Shown here piece after piece: positions 17,123-26,523 of a DNA stretch of 64,000 bases. The DNA comes from CAVZXS01 sp963779325. GTDB taxonomy: Bacteria > Bacteroidota > Bacteroidia > Chitinophagales > Chitinophagaceae. Both the position numbers and the translations under genes were made by a program. Each line of letters opens with the position of its first letter. The first letter of the stretch is position 1. The notes under the pieces were generated by a model. The model searched no databases, was not told the origin of the DNA, and saw nothing but the letters and a program-made list of their open reading frames with translations. Location: the NCBI GenBank assembly GCA_963779325.1, contig CAVZXS010000034.1, forward strand, positions 4,931-68,930, given 5' to 3'.

Positions 17123-18295
17123 CTATCCTTCCTTTTCACGGTATGAAGGCTCTCTCATAAATAAATCAATATACTCATCAAACAAAAACAACCTGTCCTT
17201 GCCCCCAACACTCAAATTTTTCAACACTTTCATTTTTTCCAAATCATTCACCATCCTGTTGGCAACGCTATAATTTATCCCTAATGCCTTTACCAAAGTA
17301 TTTACCGTTATAATAGGCTGGCTATATAAAAAATTAATTACTTCCTGTACTTTCTTCTGCCTGCTGCCAAACTGCGGCAATATCTCTTTATCCATTTTCT
17401 CTTTTAAAGTAAGTATGCTTTTAAAAGTTTGTATGCTGCTTTCCGCCGTTTCTATTACGCCTACCAAAAAAAACTTTAGCCATTGCGTCATGTCATTATG
17501 CGTACGTACCCGGTGCAGGTTGTCATAATAATGGCTACGGTTGTGTTCAAAAAAATCGCTTAGGTACAAAGCAGGTTTTATCATTAAACCCTTATCAACT
17601 AAATAAAGAGTTATTAATAAACGCCCCATGCGTCCGTTGCCATCCAAAAATGGGTGTATGGTTTCAAACTGGTAATGCAGCATGGCAATGCGTATCAAAT
17701 GCGGCGTATGAATATCATCGGCATGCAAAAATTTTTCAAAGTCACTCATCAAATCAGCAATCTCATCATGATGCGGTGGTATAAATGTAGCATCACGTAA
17801 AGAAGCGCCTATCCAGTTTTGGCTTGTTCGGTACTCCCCCGGGTTTTTGTTTTCACCCCTTACACCTTGCATCAATACATTATGTGTTGCTTTGATTAGC
17901 CGGTTTACAATACCCCATTCATTTCTTTTATCAATAGAAAAGTTAATAGCCTTGATGTAATTGATCACTTCTTCCCTGTCATCTTTTTTTTCCGGATTAA
18001 TATCTTCCTGGTTAATCAACACATCCTGCATATTGGTTTGTGTGCCCTCTATACGGCTGCTGGTAGTTGCCTCTTTGGTAATGTGCATTTTTATAAAAAA
18101 ATCTACATTGGGTACTAATTGGGCAAAAGCATTCAACATGCCCAACGCTCTGTCTGCATCACTTAATAAGGACTGTAATTCGGGTACATCAATCACCCAA
18201 TTATAATATATGGGCTCCGGCTTAAAGCTTTTATATTGATATTGAGGCACTTGTGTACCTGAAATAAAAGAAGATATGTTTTTTAATTCTGCCAT
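17123..18295 (-). CDS. Fic-domain protein (AMPylase) with inhibitory motif and C-terminal winged helix
   Basis: About 390 residues. The N-terminal domain holds the class II auto-inhibitory motif SSRIEGT (79-85), whose glutamate blocks ATP. The catalytic loop HPFLDGNGRMGR is at about 214-225. The C-terminal 70 residues (QPIITVNTLVKALGINYSVANRMVNDLEKM) form a winged helix. Such proteins transfer AMP or remove it from target hydroxyls. The start at 18295 (MAELKN) is preferred to 18304. Palindromic operators directly over the start codon suggest repression by its own winged helix. It sits inside the paaZ-integrated island. Confidence 0.88.
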   Translation of the reverse strand: MAELKNISSFISGTQVPQYQYKSFKPEPIYYNWVIDVPELQSLLSDADRALGMLNAFAQLVPNVDFFIKMHITKEATTSSRIEGTQTNMQDVLINQEDINPEKKDDREEVINYIKAINFSIDKRNEWGIVNRLIKATHNVLMQGVRGENKNPGEYRTSQNWIGASLRDATFIPPHHDEIADLMSDFEKFLHADDIHTPHLIRIAMLHYQFETIHPFLDGNGRMGRLLITLYLVDKGLMIKPALYLSDFFEHNRSHYYDNLHRVRTHNDMTQWLKFFLVGVIETAESSIQTFKSILTLKEKMDKEILPQFGSRQKKVQEVINFLYSQPIITVNTLVKALGINYSVANRMVNDLEKMKVLKNLSVGGKDRLFLFDEYIDLFMREPSYREKEG

Positions 18296-18299
18296 AAAA

Positions 18300-18325
18300 T
18301 GCAAATGAAAATAGTTTCATTTGCA
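18300..18325. promoter_or_regulatory. Palindromic operator 1 for the Fic gene
   Basis: TGCAAATGAAA and its exact reverse complement TTTCATTTGCA are separated by 4 bp, immediately upstream of the Fic start codon. A winged-helix autoregulator would fit. Confidence 0.6.
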
Positions 18326-18340
18326 AAAATATAGCTAAAA

Positions 18341-18366
18341 TGCAAATAGAGCAAATTTCATTTGCA
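18341..18366. promoter_or_regulatory. Palindromic operator 2 for the Fic gene
   Basis: TGCAAAT ... TTTCATTTGCA; the right half is identical to operator 1 and lies 41 bp from it (about four helical turns). Confidence 0.55.
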
Positions 18367-18434
18367 AAAATGATCTAAAAAAGGAAATAGGATGACTTTC
18401 ATTTCCTAACTTACCCGGGAGCATGTGTAGTGGG

Positions 18435-18509
18435 CCGGCTGAGTTTTTTGATGAAACCAATAAGATTACCGGCGTGGCTACTATAATGACGATGGTGGGG
18501 AGAAAATAA
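18435..18509 (+). pseudogene. Remnant of paaZ 3' end
   Basis: In frame it reads EFFDETNKITGVATIMTMVGRK and a stop, against EFFDETNEITGVATILTMVARHP in intact paaZ. Several differences are synonymous, so this is a diverged homologous tail rather than a recent copy. It is probably the original end of the host paaZ displaced when the island arrived with its own replacement end. Confidence 0.75.
18441..18503 (+). repeat. Direct repeat (attR-like), partner of 14211..14273
   Basis: 63 bp with 6 mismatches to the copy inside paaZ. It marks the right end of the 4.2-kb block. Confidence 0.8.
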
Positions 18510-18562
18510 CAGGGCCTGTTTATTTTATAAAAAAACATACGTACAGTTACATTTTACCGGCG

Positions 18563-19420
18563 CTAACTGTTTTTATTAAGCAATAAAGAATCTAATCGCT
18601 TTACTTTTTCTTCTAAATGTTCTATCCGCTGCTTATCGGTTATCATTTTTTCTTTTTGATGCTCTTCATTCCATTTCCGCCGGGCTATATAAGTACCCGG
18701 TACCAACATGGCAATTATAAACAGAGTCCACAACCAATTAGACGTTTTTTTAAAATTTAAAACATGCCTGTTCTCATGATAGCCGGTAAATCTTGCTAAT
18801 AAAAAAGTAGCTACTCCGATAAATAAACAGTTGATTAAATAAAAATAAAGACCGCCTGCGAATAAGGCATAATCAAGATGCGCCAAACCAAAACCGGCCG
18901 TGCATAATGGCGGCATACAGGCTGTGGCCACTGCTACACCGGCAATTACTTTAGTGCCTTCCTTTTTTATAATACCAATAAAGCCGGCCATGCCGCCGAA
19001 AAAAGCGAGCAAAATATCAAAAATACTTGCCTTTTTAAAAGAAGATAAGGCATTCGTATTATTATCAAAAGGAGAAATTAAAAAGAATAAAACGGAAGCC
19101 AATAAACTGATAACTGTCATCCAAAACCAGTTGCGAATACTCTTGCGTTTTAAAGCAGCATCGTTAATAGCCAGTGCAAATGCAAACCCGACTATCGGTC
19201 CCATCAACGGAGATATGAGCATGGCGCCGATTACAGCGGCAGTGCTGTCCGTATTCAGACCCACGCATGCAATAATCATTGCGAAAGCGAGTATCCATAG
19301 ATTATGGCCGCTGAACTTGGTGCCTTCTTTTATTTCCGCAACGGTTTCACTTTGCTCTTCTTCTTTGCCCAAAGCAAATTGCTGCCTTAAATAACGCTTA
19401 AATACACCCAAATCTTTCAT
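18563..19420 (-). CDS. DUF389 family membrane protein
   Basis: 285 residues with about six membrane helices and the DUF389 signature: TDSTAAVIGAMLISPLMGPIVGFAFALAI, GVAVATACMPPLCTAGFGL. The C-terminal 30 residues form a charged coiled-coil (RIEHLEEKVKRLDSLL). The family is conserved but its transported or sensed compound is unknown. It lies just outside the right boundary of the defence island and is followed by the hybrid kinase gene on the same strand, separated by 48 bp. Confidence 0.85.
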   Translation of the reverse strand: MKDLGVFKRYLRQQFALGKEEEQSETVAEIKEGTKFSGHNLWILAFAMIIACVGLNTDSTAAVIGAMLISPLMGPIVGFAFALAINDAALKRKSIRNWFWMTVISLLASVLFFLISPFDNNTNALSSFKKASIFDILLAFFGGMAGFIGIIKKEGTKVIAGVAVATACMPPLCTAGFGLAHLDYALFAGGLYFYLINCLFIGVATFLLARFTGYHENRHVLNFKKTSNWLWTLFIIAMLVPGTYIARRKWNEEHQKEKMITDKQRIEHLEEKVKRLDSLLLNKNS

Positions 19421-19468
19421 GGTGTAAATATAACAGAATTAAAAAAACACGGAACACGGGGCAACCGA

Positions 19469-21685
19469 TTAACTACGGCCGCTTACATCATTTAACGCAC
19501 TGTACAAATTGTCCGTTTCAATCGGTTTGCGCAAAAAGCCGGTAAAATAATCCGGGTATGCTTCGTCAATATTGGCGGTAATATCGGCTGTGAGTGCATA
19601 GATGGGTGTATTTTTATTAATGCCGCCGTTATTTTTTATTTGTTTACTTGCATCATAGCCGTTCATCTCGGGCATGTGTATATCCATTAAAATAATATCA
19701 TATTTTTTTGCTTTCGCTTTTTGTACCGCTTCCATTCCGTTTTTAGCGCAATCGGCCGAAACACCCCATTTGGATAACAGCCTGGTAGCCACAAGTAAAT
19801 TAATATTATTATCATCAGCCAGGAGTACACTCAAATTACCGGGCAGTTGATTTGCTTTGGAAGTTTGTACAACCGGCCTATCGGCCGGCTTCAATATCAA
19901 ATCAAAATAAAAAACGGAGCCTTTACCTGCAGTAGTTTCTATTTTTACTTCACTTCCGTAAAGCCAGGCAAGTTTTTGTACAATGGCTAAACCCAGGCCC
20001 GAGCCTTTCTCTTTTTTTATGGTAATGGATTTAGATTGCGTAAACATATCAAAAATGCCTTCAAGAAAATCTTCCGGTATGCCGACGCCGGTATCTTTTA
20101 CTTCGAACCGCAGTTGAGCGCCTTGTATCGTTGCCGCGGTTTTTTTGACAATTAAATCAACGGAACCCCGGTCGGTAAATTTAATGGAGTTACTCAGCAG
20201 GTTTCCCAGTATTTGGGTCAGTTTCATTTCGTCTGCTTCATATATTTCATCGGGGTCGCCCATAATGTGCAAATTCAATTGAAGACCCTTTTCTTTTGCC
20301 AGGCTATCATAAGTATTTTTAATATTATTCAGCAGGTGGCGGATGTAAACGGGCCTGTTCTCCAACTCTACTTTACCGGTTTCCAATTTAGTAAAGTCAA
20401 GAATATCATTTATCAACGACAATAAATTGGCCGAAGCAAATTTCAATGATTCCAATAACTGCTTTTCTTCATCTCCCCGGCGAGGTTTTAATAAATTAGC
20501 TATAGTAATAATGGCATTTAGGGGCGTTCTTATTTCATGACTCATATTGGATAAAAAATCCTGTCTTACTTTGGCTGCGTATTCCGCCCTGTCTTTTTTC
20601 TCCATCATTTCCACTCTTTCTATCTGCATTTTATCCTGCAAGGCCTGTGCTTCCATTTTATTAATCAGCGTATAGCTGTTTACAATTTGGCGGGTCTGGT
20701 TATTTACATTGGCTTCCTGTTCTGCATGATGCATCTCCAAATAATATAATGCCTTTTCAATATTAAGTTGTTCTTTAAAAACCTCGTACAGCATATAGCT
20801 GGTTTTGGTTTTGGTCATTCGCATTTTGTACTTATCGCTCAGTTCAAGCGATTGCAGTAAAAATTCCCCCGCTTTCGAAAAATCTTTCTTGCGCATGTAC
20901 AACTCGCCCATCTTTTGGTACGCCATTGCAAGACCAAGTTTTTCACCCATTTCAATATGTATGGCGATGGACTTACTAAAATCTGCTTCAGCCAAATCAA
21001 ATTGTACCTTTTTGGTATATATTTTACCGCGACCGTAGTATGCAAAAGCCAAACCTCTTGTGTCACCTGTTTGCTGTTTTAAAGCAATGCACTCTTCAAT
21101 AATTTCCATTGCTTTATCAATATTGTTTTTATTAAGATAAAGCCCGGACAACGGGTTGCAGGCATTGGTCTTTATATTTATGTCGCCAATCTTTTCCGCG
21201 GCAGCTATGGCAGCTTCATTGGCTTCAATAGCATTGTCTATATCGCCAAAATATTCATATATGGTGCCAAGCACTTTATAGCACCGGGCTTCATTCGCGT
21301 AGTCATTAAATTTTCGGTAAATACCCAGGCATTCAGTAATGTATTGCAATCCCGCATGCAGGTTATCTCTTTTATAATAAACACTTGCGATGGTGTATTT
21401 CGTATCCGCTAATCCTCTCTCATCTTTCAACGATTCAAAAAGACGGCCGGCTTCGCCTGCCTCCTCCAGTGATTGGTCATACTCGCCGTTAATCATATAA
21501 TAAAACGAAAGGCGTGAATGACTTTTTGCAAGGAGCGTATTATCTCCGCACTGTTTACTTAATGCAAGTGCTTCGCCGGCTAATGCAATACTTTGTTTAA
21601 GATTATTTACACGAATGGCATGGGCCTCTTCCAGTATACTGTCTATTCGTTGCTCAGTTAACAATGATGATTGAAGGTTTATCAT
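19469..21685 (-). CDS. Cytosolic TPR hybrid histidine kinase
   Basis: 738 residues, no signal peptide or membrane helix. About residues 15-335 are tetratricopeptide repeats. A short coiled coil leads into HisKA (FLSNMSHEIRTPLNAI, phospho-accepting histidine near 384). HATPase_c follows (LLSNSIKFTDRGSV, KDTGVGIPEDFL, GSGLGLAIVQ). A receiver domain closes the protein (VLLADDNNINLLVATRLL, phospho-acceptor in IILMDIHMPEMNGY, lysine in GFLRKPI). It is a soluble sensor probably binding a protein or peptide through the TPRs. No separate output regulator is adjacent. Confidence 0.92.
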   Translation of the reverse strand: MINLQSSLLTEQRIDSILEEAHAIRVNNLKQSIALAGEALALSKQCGDNTLLAKSHSRLSFYYMINGEYDQSLEEAGEAGRLFESLKDERGLADTKYTIASVYYKRDNLHAGLQYITECLGIYRKFNDYANEARCYKVLGTIYEYFGDIDNAIEANEAAIAAAEKIGDINIKTNACNPLSGLYLNKNNIDKAMEIIEECIALKQQTGDTRGLAFAYYGRGKIYTKKVQFDLAEADFSKSIAIHIEMGEKLGLAMAYQKMGELYMRKKDFSKAGEFLLQSLELSDKYKMRMTKTKTSYMLYEVFKEQLNIEKALYYLEMHHAEQEANVNNQTRQIVNSYTLINKMEAQALQDKMQIERVEMMEKKDRAEYAAKVRQDFLSNMSHEIRTPLNAIITIANLLKPRRGDEEKQLLESLKFASANLLSLINDILDFTKLETGKVELENRPVYIRHLLNNIKNTYDSLAKEKGLQLNLHIMGDPDEIYEADEMKLTQILGNLLSNSIKFTDRGSVDLIVKKTAATIQGAQLRFEVKDTGVGIPEDFLEGIFDMFTQSKSITIKKEKGSGLGLAIVQKLAWLYGSEVKIETTAGKGSVFYFDLILKPADRPVVQTSKANQLPGNLSVLLADDNNINLLVATRLLSKWGVSADCAKNGMEAVQKAKAKKYDIILMDIHMPEMNGYDASKQIKNNGGINKNTPIYALTADITANIDEAYPDYFTGFLRKPIETDNLYSALNDVSGRS

Positions 21686-21807
21686 TTTTATGGATAAAAT
21701 AATGGTAACATAAAAGTAATATAATTGTTGACAGTTTAAAAGGGTTCTGCAAATAAATATTACCGCATATCATCCGTTCGCAGCCCGGTGCCGTTTAAAT
21801 AAAAGCA

Positions 21808-21827
21808 TTTGTGTAGCTTTACACAAA
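21808..21827. repeat. Small perfect inverted repeat
   Basis: tttgtgta and tacacaaa flank a gctt loop in the gap between the kinase gene and the next lipoprotein gene. No T-run follows, so a binding site is more likely than a terminator. Confidence 0.3.
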
Positions 21828-21924
21828 GATTATTTATGGCAGACGGATATGTAAAATCAGCATTTCACAAAGGCAAAACCGGATATCAAATCCTTGTCCG
21901 CAACAGTTAGTTCTTAATTGATAC

Positions 21925-22776
21925 TTACTTTTTTCCCCCTTTCGTACTCAATCTAAAACTAAGGCCGATGCCTACATTAAAATCATTTTGATTAAGATAA
22001 TAATTTGGTTGGAGATCAGTAGTAGTTAGCATTTGAAGATTAAGTCCCACCCGGGGTAGTTTTGCCGGGTAAAAATCAGCTTTCATAAAAAAATCAAATG
22101 TAGAAATATTTAGTTTATTGTCAGTAGTAATGGAACGGGCTTCTCTTTCCTGCGAAGTATAATTTGTTTTTATATTATTAAAATTAATAGAAGAAAATTT
22201 TCCCCCGACAGAAACAACTATATTGCTTGAAGCATAATATACTGAAGGTTGAAAATATAGTTTAAACACATTATGGTCATAAAACCGTCCGCCAGGTACT
22301 ATTACAGAATTTGCTTCTGTAGCTTTATATGACCCGAAACCGGTGCCAACGGCCAGTTCAATAAAAAAACTCTTTTTTGCATTAAGATTTTTATAGTAAG
22401 CAAGGCCGCCTTCAGTTATATTTCTCTTATAATTATAATCGATTTTTTCCGGTCTACTTGTTAGCGAATTTCTTAGCGAAGCCCCTTTTTCAGATGAGTG
22501 CATAAAAGAAGATTGTAGTGCCAGCGAATTGCTAATAGAGTAAGATGCCTGGGCCTGCAAACCATGTATACTCTCATTGTTATCACCTAAACCGTTAATA
22601 TCAGAAGAGTTAGCCGAACTTTTACCACTGCTGTATAAAAGCTTTCCGTGAAGCTGGTTCCGGGCTGTATGCTGCCCGGTATTTGCCAGGGTGGGTGTAT
22701 GCTGAATAAATTTTACAGTGTTGCACGAAGCAAGAGAAAAAATACAAATTGCTGATAAAAGAGTTGATGATTGCAT
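21925..22776 (-). CDS. Unknown outer-membrane lipoprotein, barrel-like
   Basis: 283 residues with a lipoprotein signal (SLASC at about 14-18). The mature part has about ten alternating aromatic strands (for example ALQSSFMHSS, SFFIELAVGTGFGSY, YFQPSVYYASSNIVVSVGGKF) and ends with strand FNVGIGLSFRL plus a basic tail. This pattern fits a small outer-membrane barrel or surface lipoprotein. No family was recognised. It is next to a membrane-bound AraC regulator on the same strand. Confidence 0.65.
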   Translation of the reverse strand: MQSSTLLSAICIFSLASCNTVKFIQHTPTLANTGQHTARNQLHGKLLYSSGKSSANSSDINGLGDNNESIHGLQAQASYSISNSLALQSSFMHSSEKGASLRNSLTSRPEKIDYNYKRNITEGGLAYYKNLNAKKSFFIELAVGTGFGSYKATEANSVIVPGGRFYDHNVFKLYFQPSVYYASSNIVVSVGGKFSSINFNNIKTNYTSQEREARSITTDNKLNISTFDFFMKADFYPAKLPRVGLNLQMLTTTDLQPNYYLNQNDFNVGIGLSFRLSTKGGKK

Positions 22777-23042
22777 AAAAATTATTTAAATGAGTAATTA
22801 GAGTCTGCCCTTTTGTATTTATTTGTCATAACATTTTTTTAGACAAAAAATCTGCTTCTATCACAGCAGTTGGCAGAAAATTCTATTGTAAAGTACGGTT
22901 GAGATAAAGTTTTTTTTGTCAAATGCAGTTTAACAGGCCATATATGCAGTACCGGCTAATTGAATGAAAGCCCTGTAATCTGATAGTCAGATATTTATAC
23001 AAAAATGTATTAGCTTAGATGAAGAAAGAATAATAGATAAAA

Positions 23043-24350
23043 TCAGGATAAAAGTAAATCTGCAGGCTTTTTTCCTGCCTGTAAGAGTGTTTTGAGTTTA
23101 GCCGGTGTGCTTCCGGTAAGTTTTTTACAGTATTTGCTAAGAGTGCCGGTAGATGTAAGACCGGATTTATAGGCAAGAGATTGTATAGTATATGCCTCAC
23201 TTTCTTTATCTGCCAGTAAATCAATAAAATATAAAATCCTGTAACGATTAATATATTCGTAAAAACTACCTTCCTTAGAAAATAGTTTTATAGCTTTTGA
23301 AATAGTGAAGGAACTGGTTCCTAATTTATTAGCAATATCTGTAAGTGTGATTTCGGGATTAGTAAATATTTTTTCCTTACTTATATACACCTCCAGCCGG
23401 TTAAACCATTTTTGAAAATGTTGTTTATCCGATTGTTGTGTTTGCAAATTTTTTTCCGGTTTACCCCCCTCAGTCATTTTTTCATGTGTATGTTTCGTTT
23501 CAACTATTGGCTGAGTGCCCGGTAATGGTAGTATTTCTGCTTCTACCGGTTCCGGCATTGGTTCTGAAACTGTGTGTTCTTCTTTATCAATAGAAGCAAT
23601 TTCAGAGTTCACTTTTAAGTAGGGTTCGGGTACATAAGGACGAAGTACAGCGAAGTAGCCAAAAACTAACACCACTAAAGCAATGAGCAGGTACAATGAA
23701 AAATACATATCCTTAACAATCTCTACTCGACCCCAAAAAACTTCCAAGCCGAATGCAGTAAACCAGTATATCCATAATACTATGGCAATGCCCAAAATAA
23801 CTTTCATCCAGTTAAACCGGAGTGTTTTGTAACTGGATAATACCCGGAATATGTTCCAGGTAAAAGATTTAATTTCCCGATAAGCAAGAATAATACAGGT
23901 AAGATTGAATACCAGCGATAAAGATGTACGTACATAATAATACAGCGATGTATTGGCAATTACCGGCCTTTCTGAAACTGTATGCGGATGTTTGTAATAG
24001 TGAACCGAAAGGGCAATAAAGCAAATTAATTCAATCAATGCCGGTAAAAACAACAGCATATTTGTTTTTACTGATGGCCGGTAATGCGGATTGGTGTAAG
24101 TACATACATACAAATAAGCAAACGGGGAAAGTAAGAACCGCACCGGAAAATCAGAATAACACCACCAGGAAAACCTTTCAAAAACGGGTATAATTGTTAT
24201 AAACTCTGTTATCAGCAGCAGCAGTATGATGTATTGCAGAAAGAAATATTTGGTAGCCGGATTTTTCTTAATACGGAAAATACTAATGCAAAAAAGTACT
24301 ACCCCGTTTAAAAGCAGATAATAGTAGAAAAGCATTAGCCATTTATTCAT
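23043..24350 (-). CDS. Membrane-bound AraC-family transcription regulator
   Basis: 435 residues. The first 240 residues hold seven hydrophobic segments, forming an integral membrane sensor. A Pro/Glu-rich linker (about 245-310) follows, then an AraC-type DNA-binding domain over the last 100 residues (EITLTDIANKLGTSSFTISKAIKLF, YTIQSLAYKSGLTSTGTLSKYCKKLTGSTPAKLK). Such regulators sense a signal at the membrane and bind DNA from there. It is divergent from the enoyl-CoA hydratase gene across 116 bp and upstream of the unknown lipoprotein gene, either of which may be its target. Confidence 0.88.
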   Translation of the reverse strand: MNKWLMLFYYYLLLNGVVLFCISIFRIKKNPATKYFFLQYIILLLLITEFITIIPVFERFSWWCYSDFPVRFLLSPFAYLYVCTYTNPHYRPSVKTNMLLFLPALIELICFIALSVHYYKHPHTVSERPVIANTSLYYYVRTSLSLVFNLTCIILAYREIKSFTWNIFRVLSSYKTLRFNWMKVILGIAIVLWIYWFTAFGLEVFWGRVEIVKDMYFSLYLLIALVVLVFGYFAVLRPYVPEPYLKVNSEIASIDKEEHTVSEPMPEPVEAEILPLPGTQPIVETKHTHEKMTEGGKPEKNLQTQQSDKQHFQKWFNRLEVYISKEKIFTNPEITLTDIANKLGTSSFTISKAIKLFSKEGSFYEYINRYRILYFIDLLADKESEAYTIQSLAYKSGLTSTGTLSKYCKKLTGSTPAKLKTLLQAGKKPADLLLS

Positions 24351-24441
24351 GCAAAAGTTGGTTTTGGCAGAGAGGTTTTATTTTTGGTAAGCTATTGCAA
24401 AATAGGGGTTTTCAGCCTAAAGTGTGAAACCTCTTTTTTAT

Positions 24442-24449
24442 TACATTTG
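24442..24449 (+). promoter_or_regulatory. -7 box of the enoyl-CoA hydratase gene
   Basis: TACATTTG matches TAnnTTTG, 17 bp before the ATG. Confidence 0.4.
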
Positions 24450-24466
24450 ACTAACAAATTCTTTAT

Positions 24467-25246
24467 ATGACAGACTCATATGTAAAAAGTGAAATACACA
24501 ACGGCGTTACCGGTATTGAATTCTTTCATCCGCAAAGTAATTCGCTGCCCTCAAAATTATTAGATCAATTATCGCAGGCTATACATGCAGCGGGTAATGA
24601 TGAGGAAACAAAAGTGATTATACTGCGAAGTGCAGGCGAAAAAACATTTTGTGCCGGCGCCAGTTTTGACGAGCTGGCGGCGATAAAAAATAAAGAAGAG
24701 GGTCTTGCATTTTTCAGCGGGTTCGCTAAAGTCATTAATGCCATGCGCATTTGCCCCAAATTTATAATTGCCCGTATACAGGGTAAATGTGTGGGCGGCG
24801 GCGTTGGTATTGCCGCCGCGGCAGATTATGCCATTGCGTTAGATACCGCCGAAATAAAATTAAGCGAGTTGGCAGTTGGTATCGGTCCTTTTGTAGTAGG
24901 CCCGGCGGTAGAAAGAAAAATAGGGACTGCGGCCTTCAGCACATTGGCCATTGATGCAGCCATGTGGCGCAACAGTGACTGGGCTAAACGCAAAGGCCTG
25001 TTTGCCGAAGTACACTCTTCCGTAGAAAATATGGACGAATCCATCCTGCGATTGGCAACCGCCTTATCACACTCCTCACCTGAAGCAATGGCCGAAATGA
25101 AAAAAATATTTTGGAAGGGTACCGAACATTGGGATGAATTATTGATTGAAAGAGCAAAAATCAGCGGAAGATTAGTGTTGAGTGATTTTACAAAGAAAGC
25201 CATTGAAAAATTTAAAACCGCTGTCAAATCTTCAAAACGGAGCTGA
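24467..25246 (+). CDS. Enoyl-CoA hydratase/isomerase family protein
   Basis: 259 residues with the crotonase fold. The first oxyanion-hole segment is KTFCAGASFDEL, and the second is IIARIQGKCVGGGVGIAAAADYAIA. The motif AEIKLSELAVGIGPFVVGP has a glutamate at the catalytic position of hydratases. Substrate is not determined; fatty-acid, branched-chain or phenylacetate catabolism are all possible, the last supported weakly by paaZ 10 kb away. The glycosylase gene follows after 5 bp, so they are co-transcribed. Confidence 0.88.
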   Translation: MTDSYVKSEIHNGVTGIEFFHPQSNSLPSKLLDQLSQAIHAAGNDEETKVIILRSAGEKTFCAGASFDELAAIKNKEEGLAFFSGFAKVINAMRICPKFIIARIQGKCVGGGVGIAAAADYAIALDTAEIKLSELAVGIGPFVVGPAVERKIGTAAFSTLAIDAAMWRNSDWAKRKGLFAEVHSSVENMDESILRLATALSHSSPEAMAEMKKIFWKGTEHWDELLIERAKISGRLVLSDFTKKAIEKFKTAVKSSKRS

Positions 25247-25251
25247 AAAAA

Positions 25252-25890
25252 ATGCATATAACATTTGACGCAACCAATTTTCATCTGCTTTGCGATAAGC
25301 TTGCACGAAAAGATAAAGAACTAAAAAGAATTATAAAGCAGCACGGGCATCCGCCCATGTGGACGAGGAAGCAGGGTTTTGAAACATTGATTCTTACTAT
25401 ACTCGAACAGCAGGTATCATTAGCTGCCGCATATGCAGCGTTTAAAAAACTCAAAACGAAGATCGGAACAGTAACCCCTGCAAAAATTTTGGCTATGAGT
25501 AATGAGGAATTAAGAGAGTGTTATTTTACCCGGCAGAAACAGGTATATGCTAAAGAACTGGCCACTGCTTTTGAAACCAGGCAACTTCAATGGAAAAAAT
25601 TTCCGGGTATGAGCGATGAAGAAATTCGCAGCGAACTTACTTCCGTTAAAGGCATCGGTAACTGGACAGCGGATGTGTACCTTATGCACGCCCTGCACCG
25701 AACGGATTTATTTCCGATTGGCGATATTGCGCTCGTCAACAGTTTAAAAGAAACCAAGCAGCTCCATCCGCAAATCACCAAAGAAGAATTACCGGCGATT
25801 GCGGAACCCTGGCGGCCGTACCGTACCATCGCGGCCTTTATTTTATGGCATGCTTATATTAAAAAGAGAAATATAAAAATAGAAGCCTGA
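25252..25890 (+). CDS. DNA-3-methyladenine glycosylase (AlkA/HhH-GPD type)
   Basis: 212 residues of the HhH-GPD superfamily. The helix-hairpin-helix is LTSVKGIGNWTADVYLMHAL and the catalytic aspartate is in FPIGDIALVNSL. It lacks the FeS cysteines of EndoIII. It excises alkylated bases. Another member of the superfamily lies at 61486. It forms an operon with the crotonase gene, an unusual pairing with no obvious functional link. Confidence 0.85.
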   Translation: MHITFDATNFHLLCDKLARKDKELKRIIKQHGHPPMWTRKQGFETLILTILEQQVSLAAAYAAFKKLKTKIGTVTPAKILAMSNEELRECYFTRQKQVYAKELATAFETRQLQWKKFPGMSDEEIRSELTSVKGIGNWTADVYLMHALHRTDLFPIGDIALVNSLKETKQLHPQITKEELPAIAEPWRPYRTIAAFILWHAYIKKRNIKIEA

Positions 25891-26077
25891 TCCCGGACCG
25901 GGGAAGGGTGGTTTCTACAGTCACCGGCGCCCGGCTAAGCGCTCCGGGAAATATAACTCAACCCTGTATAGCCTGTTTATAATAAACGGCTTATAAAAAT
26001 TACCGGCGGCGATATTTATAGTGGAAAAGCATTTTAGTTTACCGCTAATTAACTACATTTACGCTCCGTTTTACGGT

Positions 26078-26371
26078 ATGTACAAAATTATAACCATATT
26101 ATTCTTGCTCGGTTCCTTTTTTGTAGAGGATGTTGTCAGTGTTTTTGCATTTGACGATAGCTTAATTCATTGTATCGCAGATATGTCGGGCAATGATGTA
26201 CCGGAGAGCAAAGAAAAAAGCGAAGACGGCAAGGATGAATACAAAATAAATTCAGCCCATCATTTTCGCTGTTTCGTGAACCCTGCCAAAAATCGATTTC
26301 ATTATTATGATGAGAACGGTTATTTTGAACATTGCCCGGAAATAAACTCTCCCCCTCCCGATTTGATATAA
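26078..26371 (+). CDS. Small secreted protein with PPPD tail
   Basis: 97 residues from the ATG at 26078, which opens a signal peptide (MYKIITILFLLGSFFVEDVVSVFA). The open frame reaches a GTG at 26021, less likely. The mature part is charged (SKEKSEDGKDEYKI), has FRCFVN and HCPE cysteines, and ends EINSPPPDLI. A similar small exported protein at 40589 ends VETPPPDFA. The two may be the same family of small periplasmic proteins placed before transporter genes. Function unknown. Confidence 0.6.
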   Translation: MYKIITILFLLGSFFVEDVVSVFAFDDSLIHCIADMSGNDVPESKEKSEDGKDEYKINSAHHFRCFVNPAKNRFHYYDENGYFEHCPEINSPPPDLI

Positions 26372-26523
26372 TCGCTTTTCTTGTTTAACTTATTACGCAC
26401 GGTCAGTAATTCCTATCAGGCATTGCTTAATTTTTTGTAAGCGTCCGCGGCGCTGATAATCTTTTGAGTATTTACTAAAATCATATTCATTTTTTTAAAA
26501 AAGAACTATAAACTGATACCAAG

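Noticed and set aside
21836..21910. 24-codon plus-strand frame MADGYVKSAFHKGKTG
   Set aside because: Too short, no ribosome-binding or promoter evidence strong enough, and no known peptide match.
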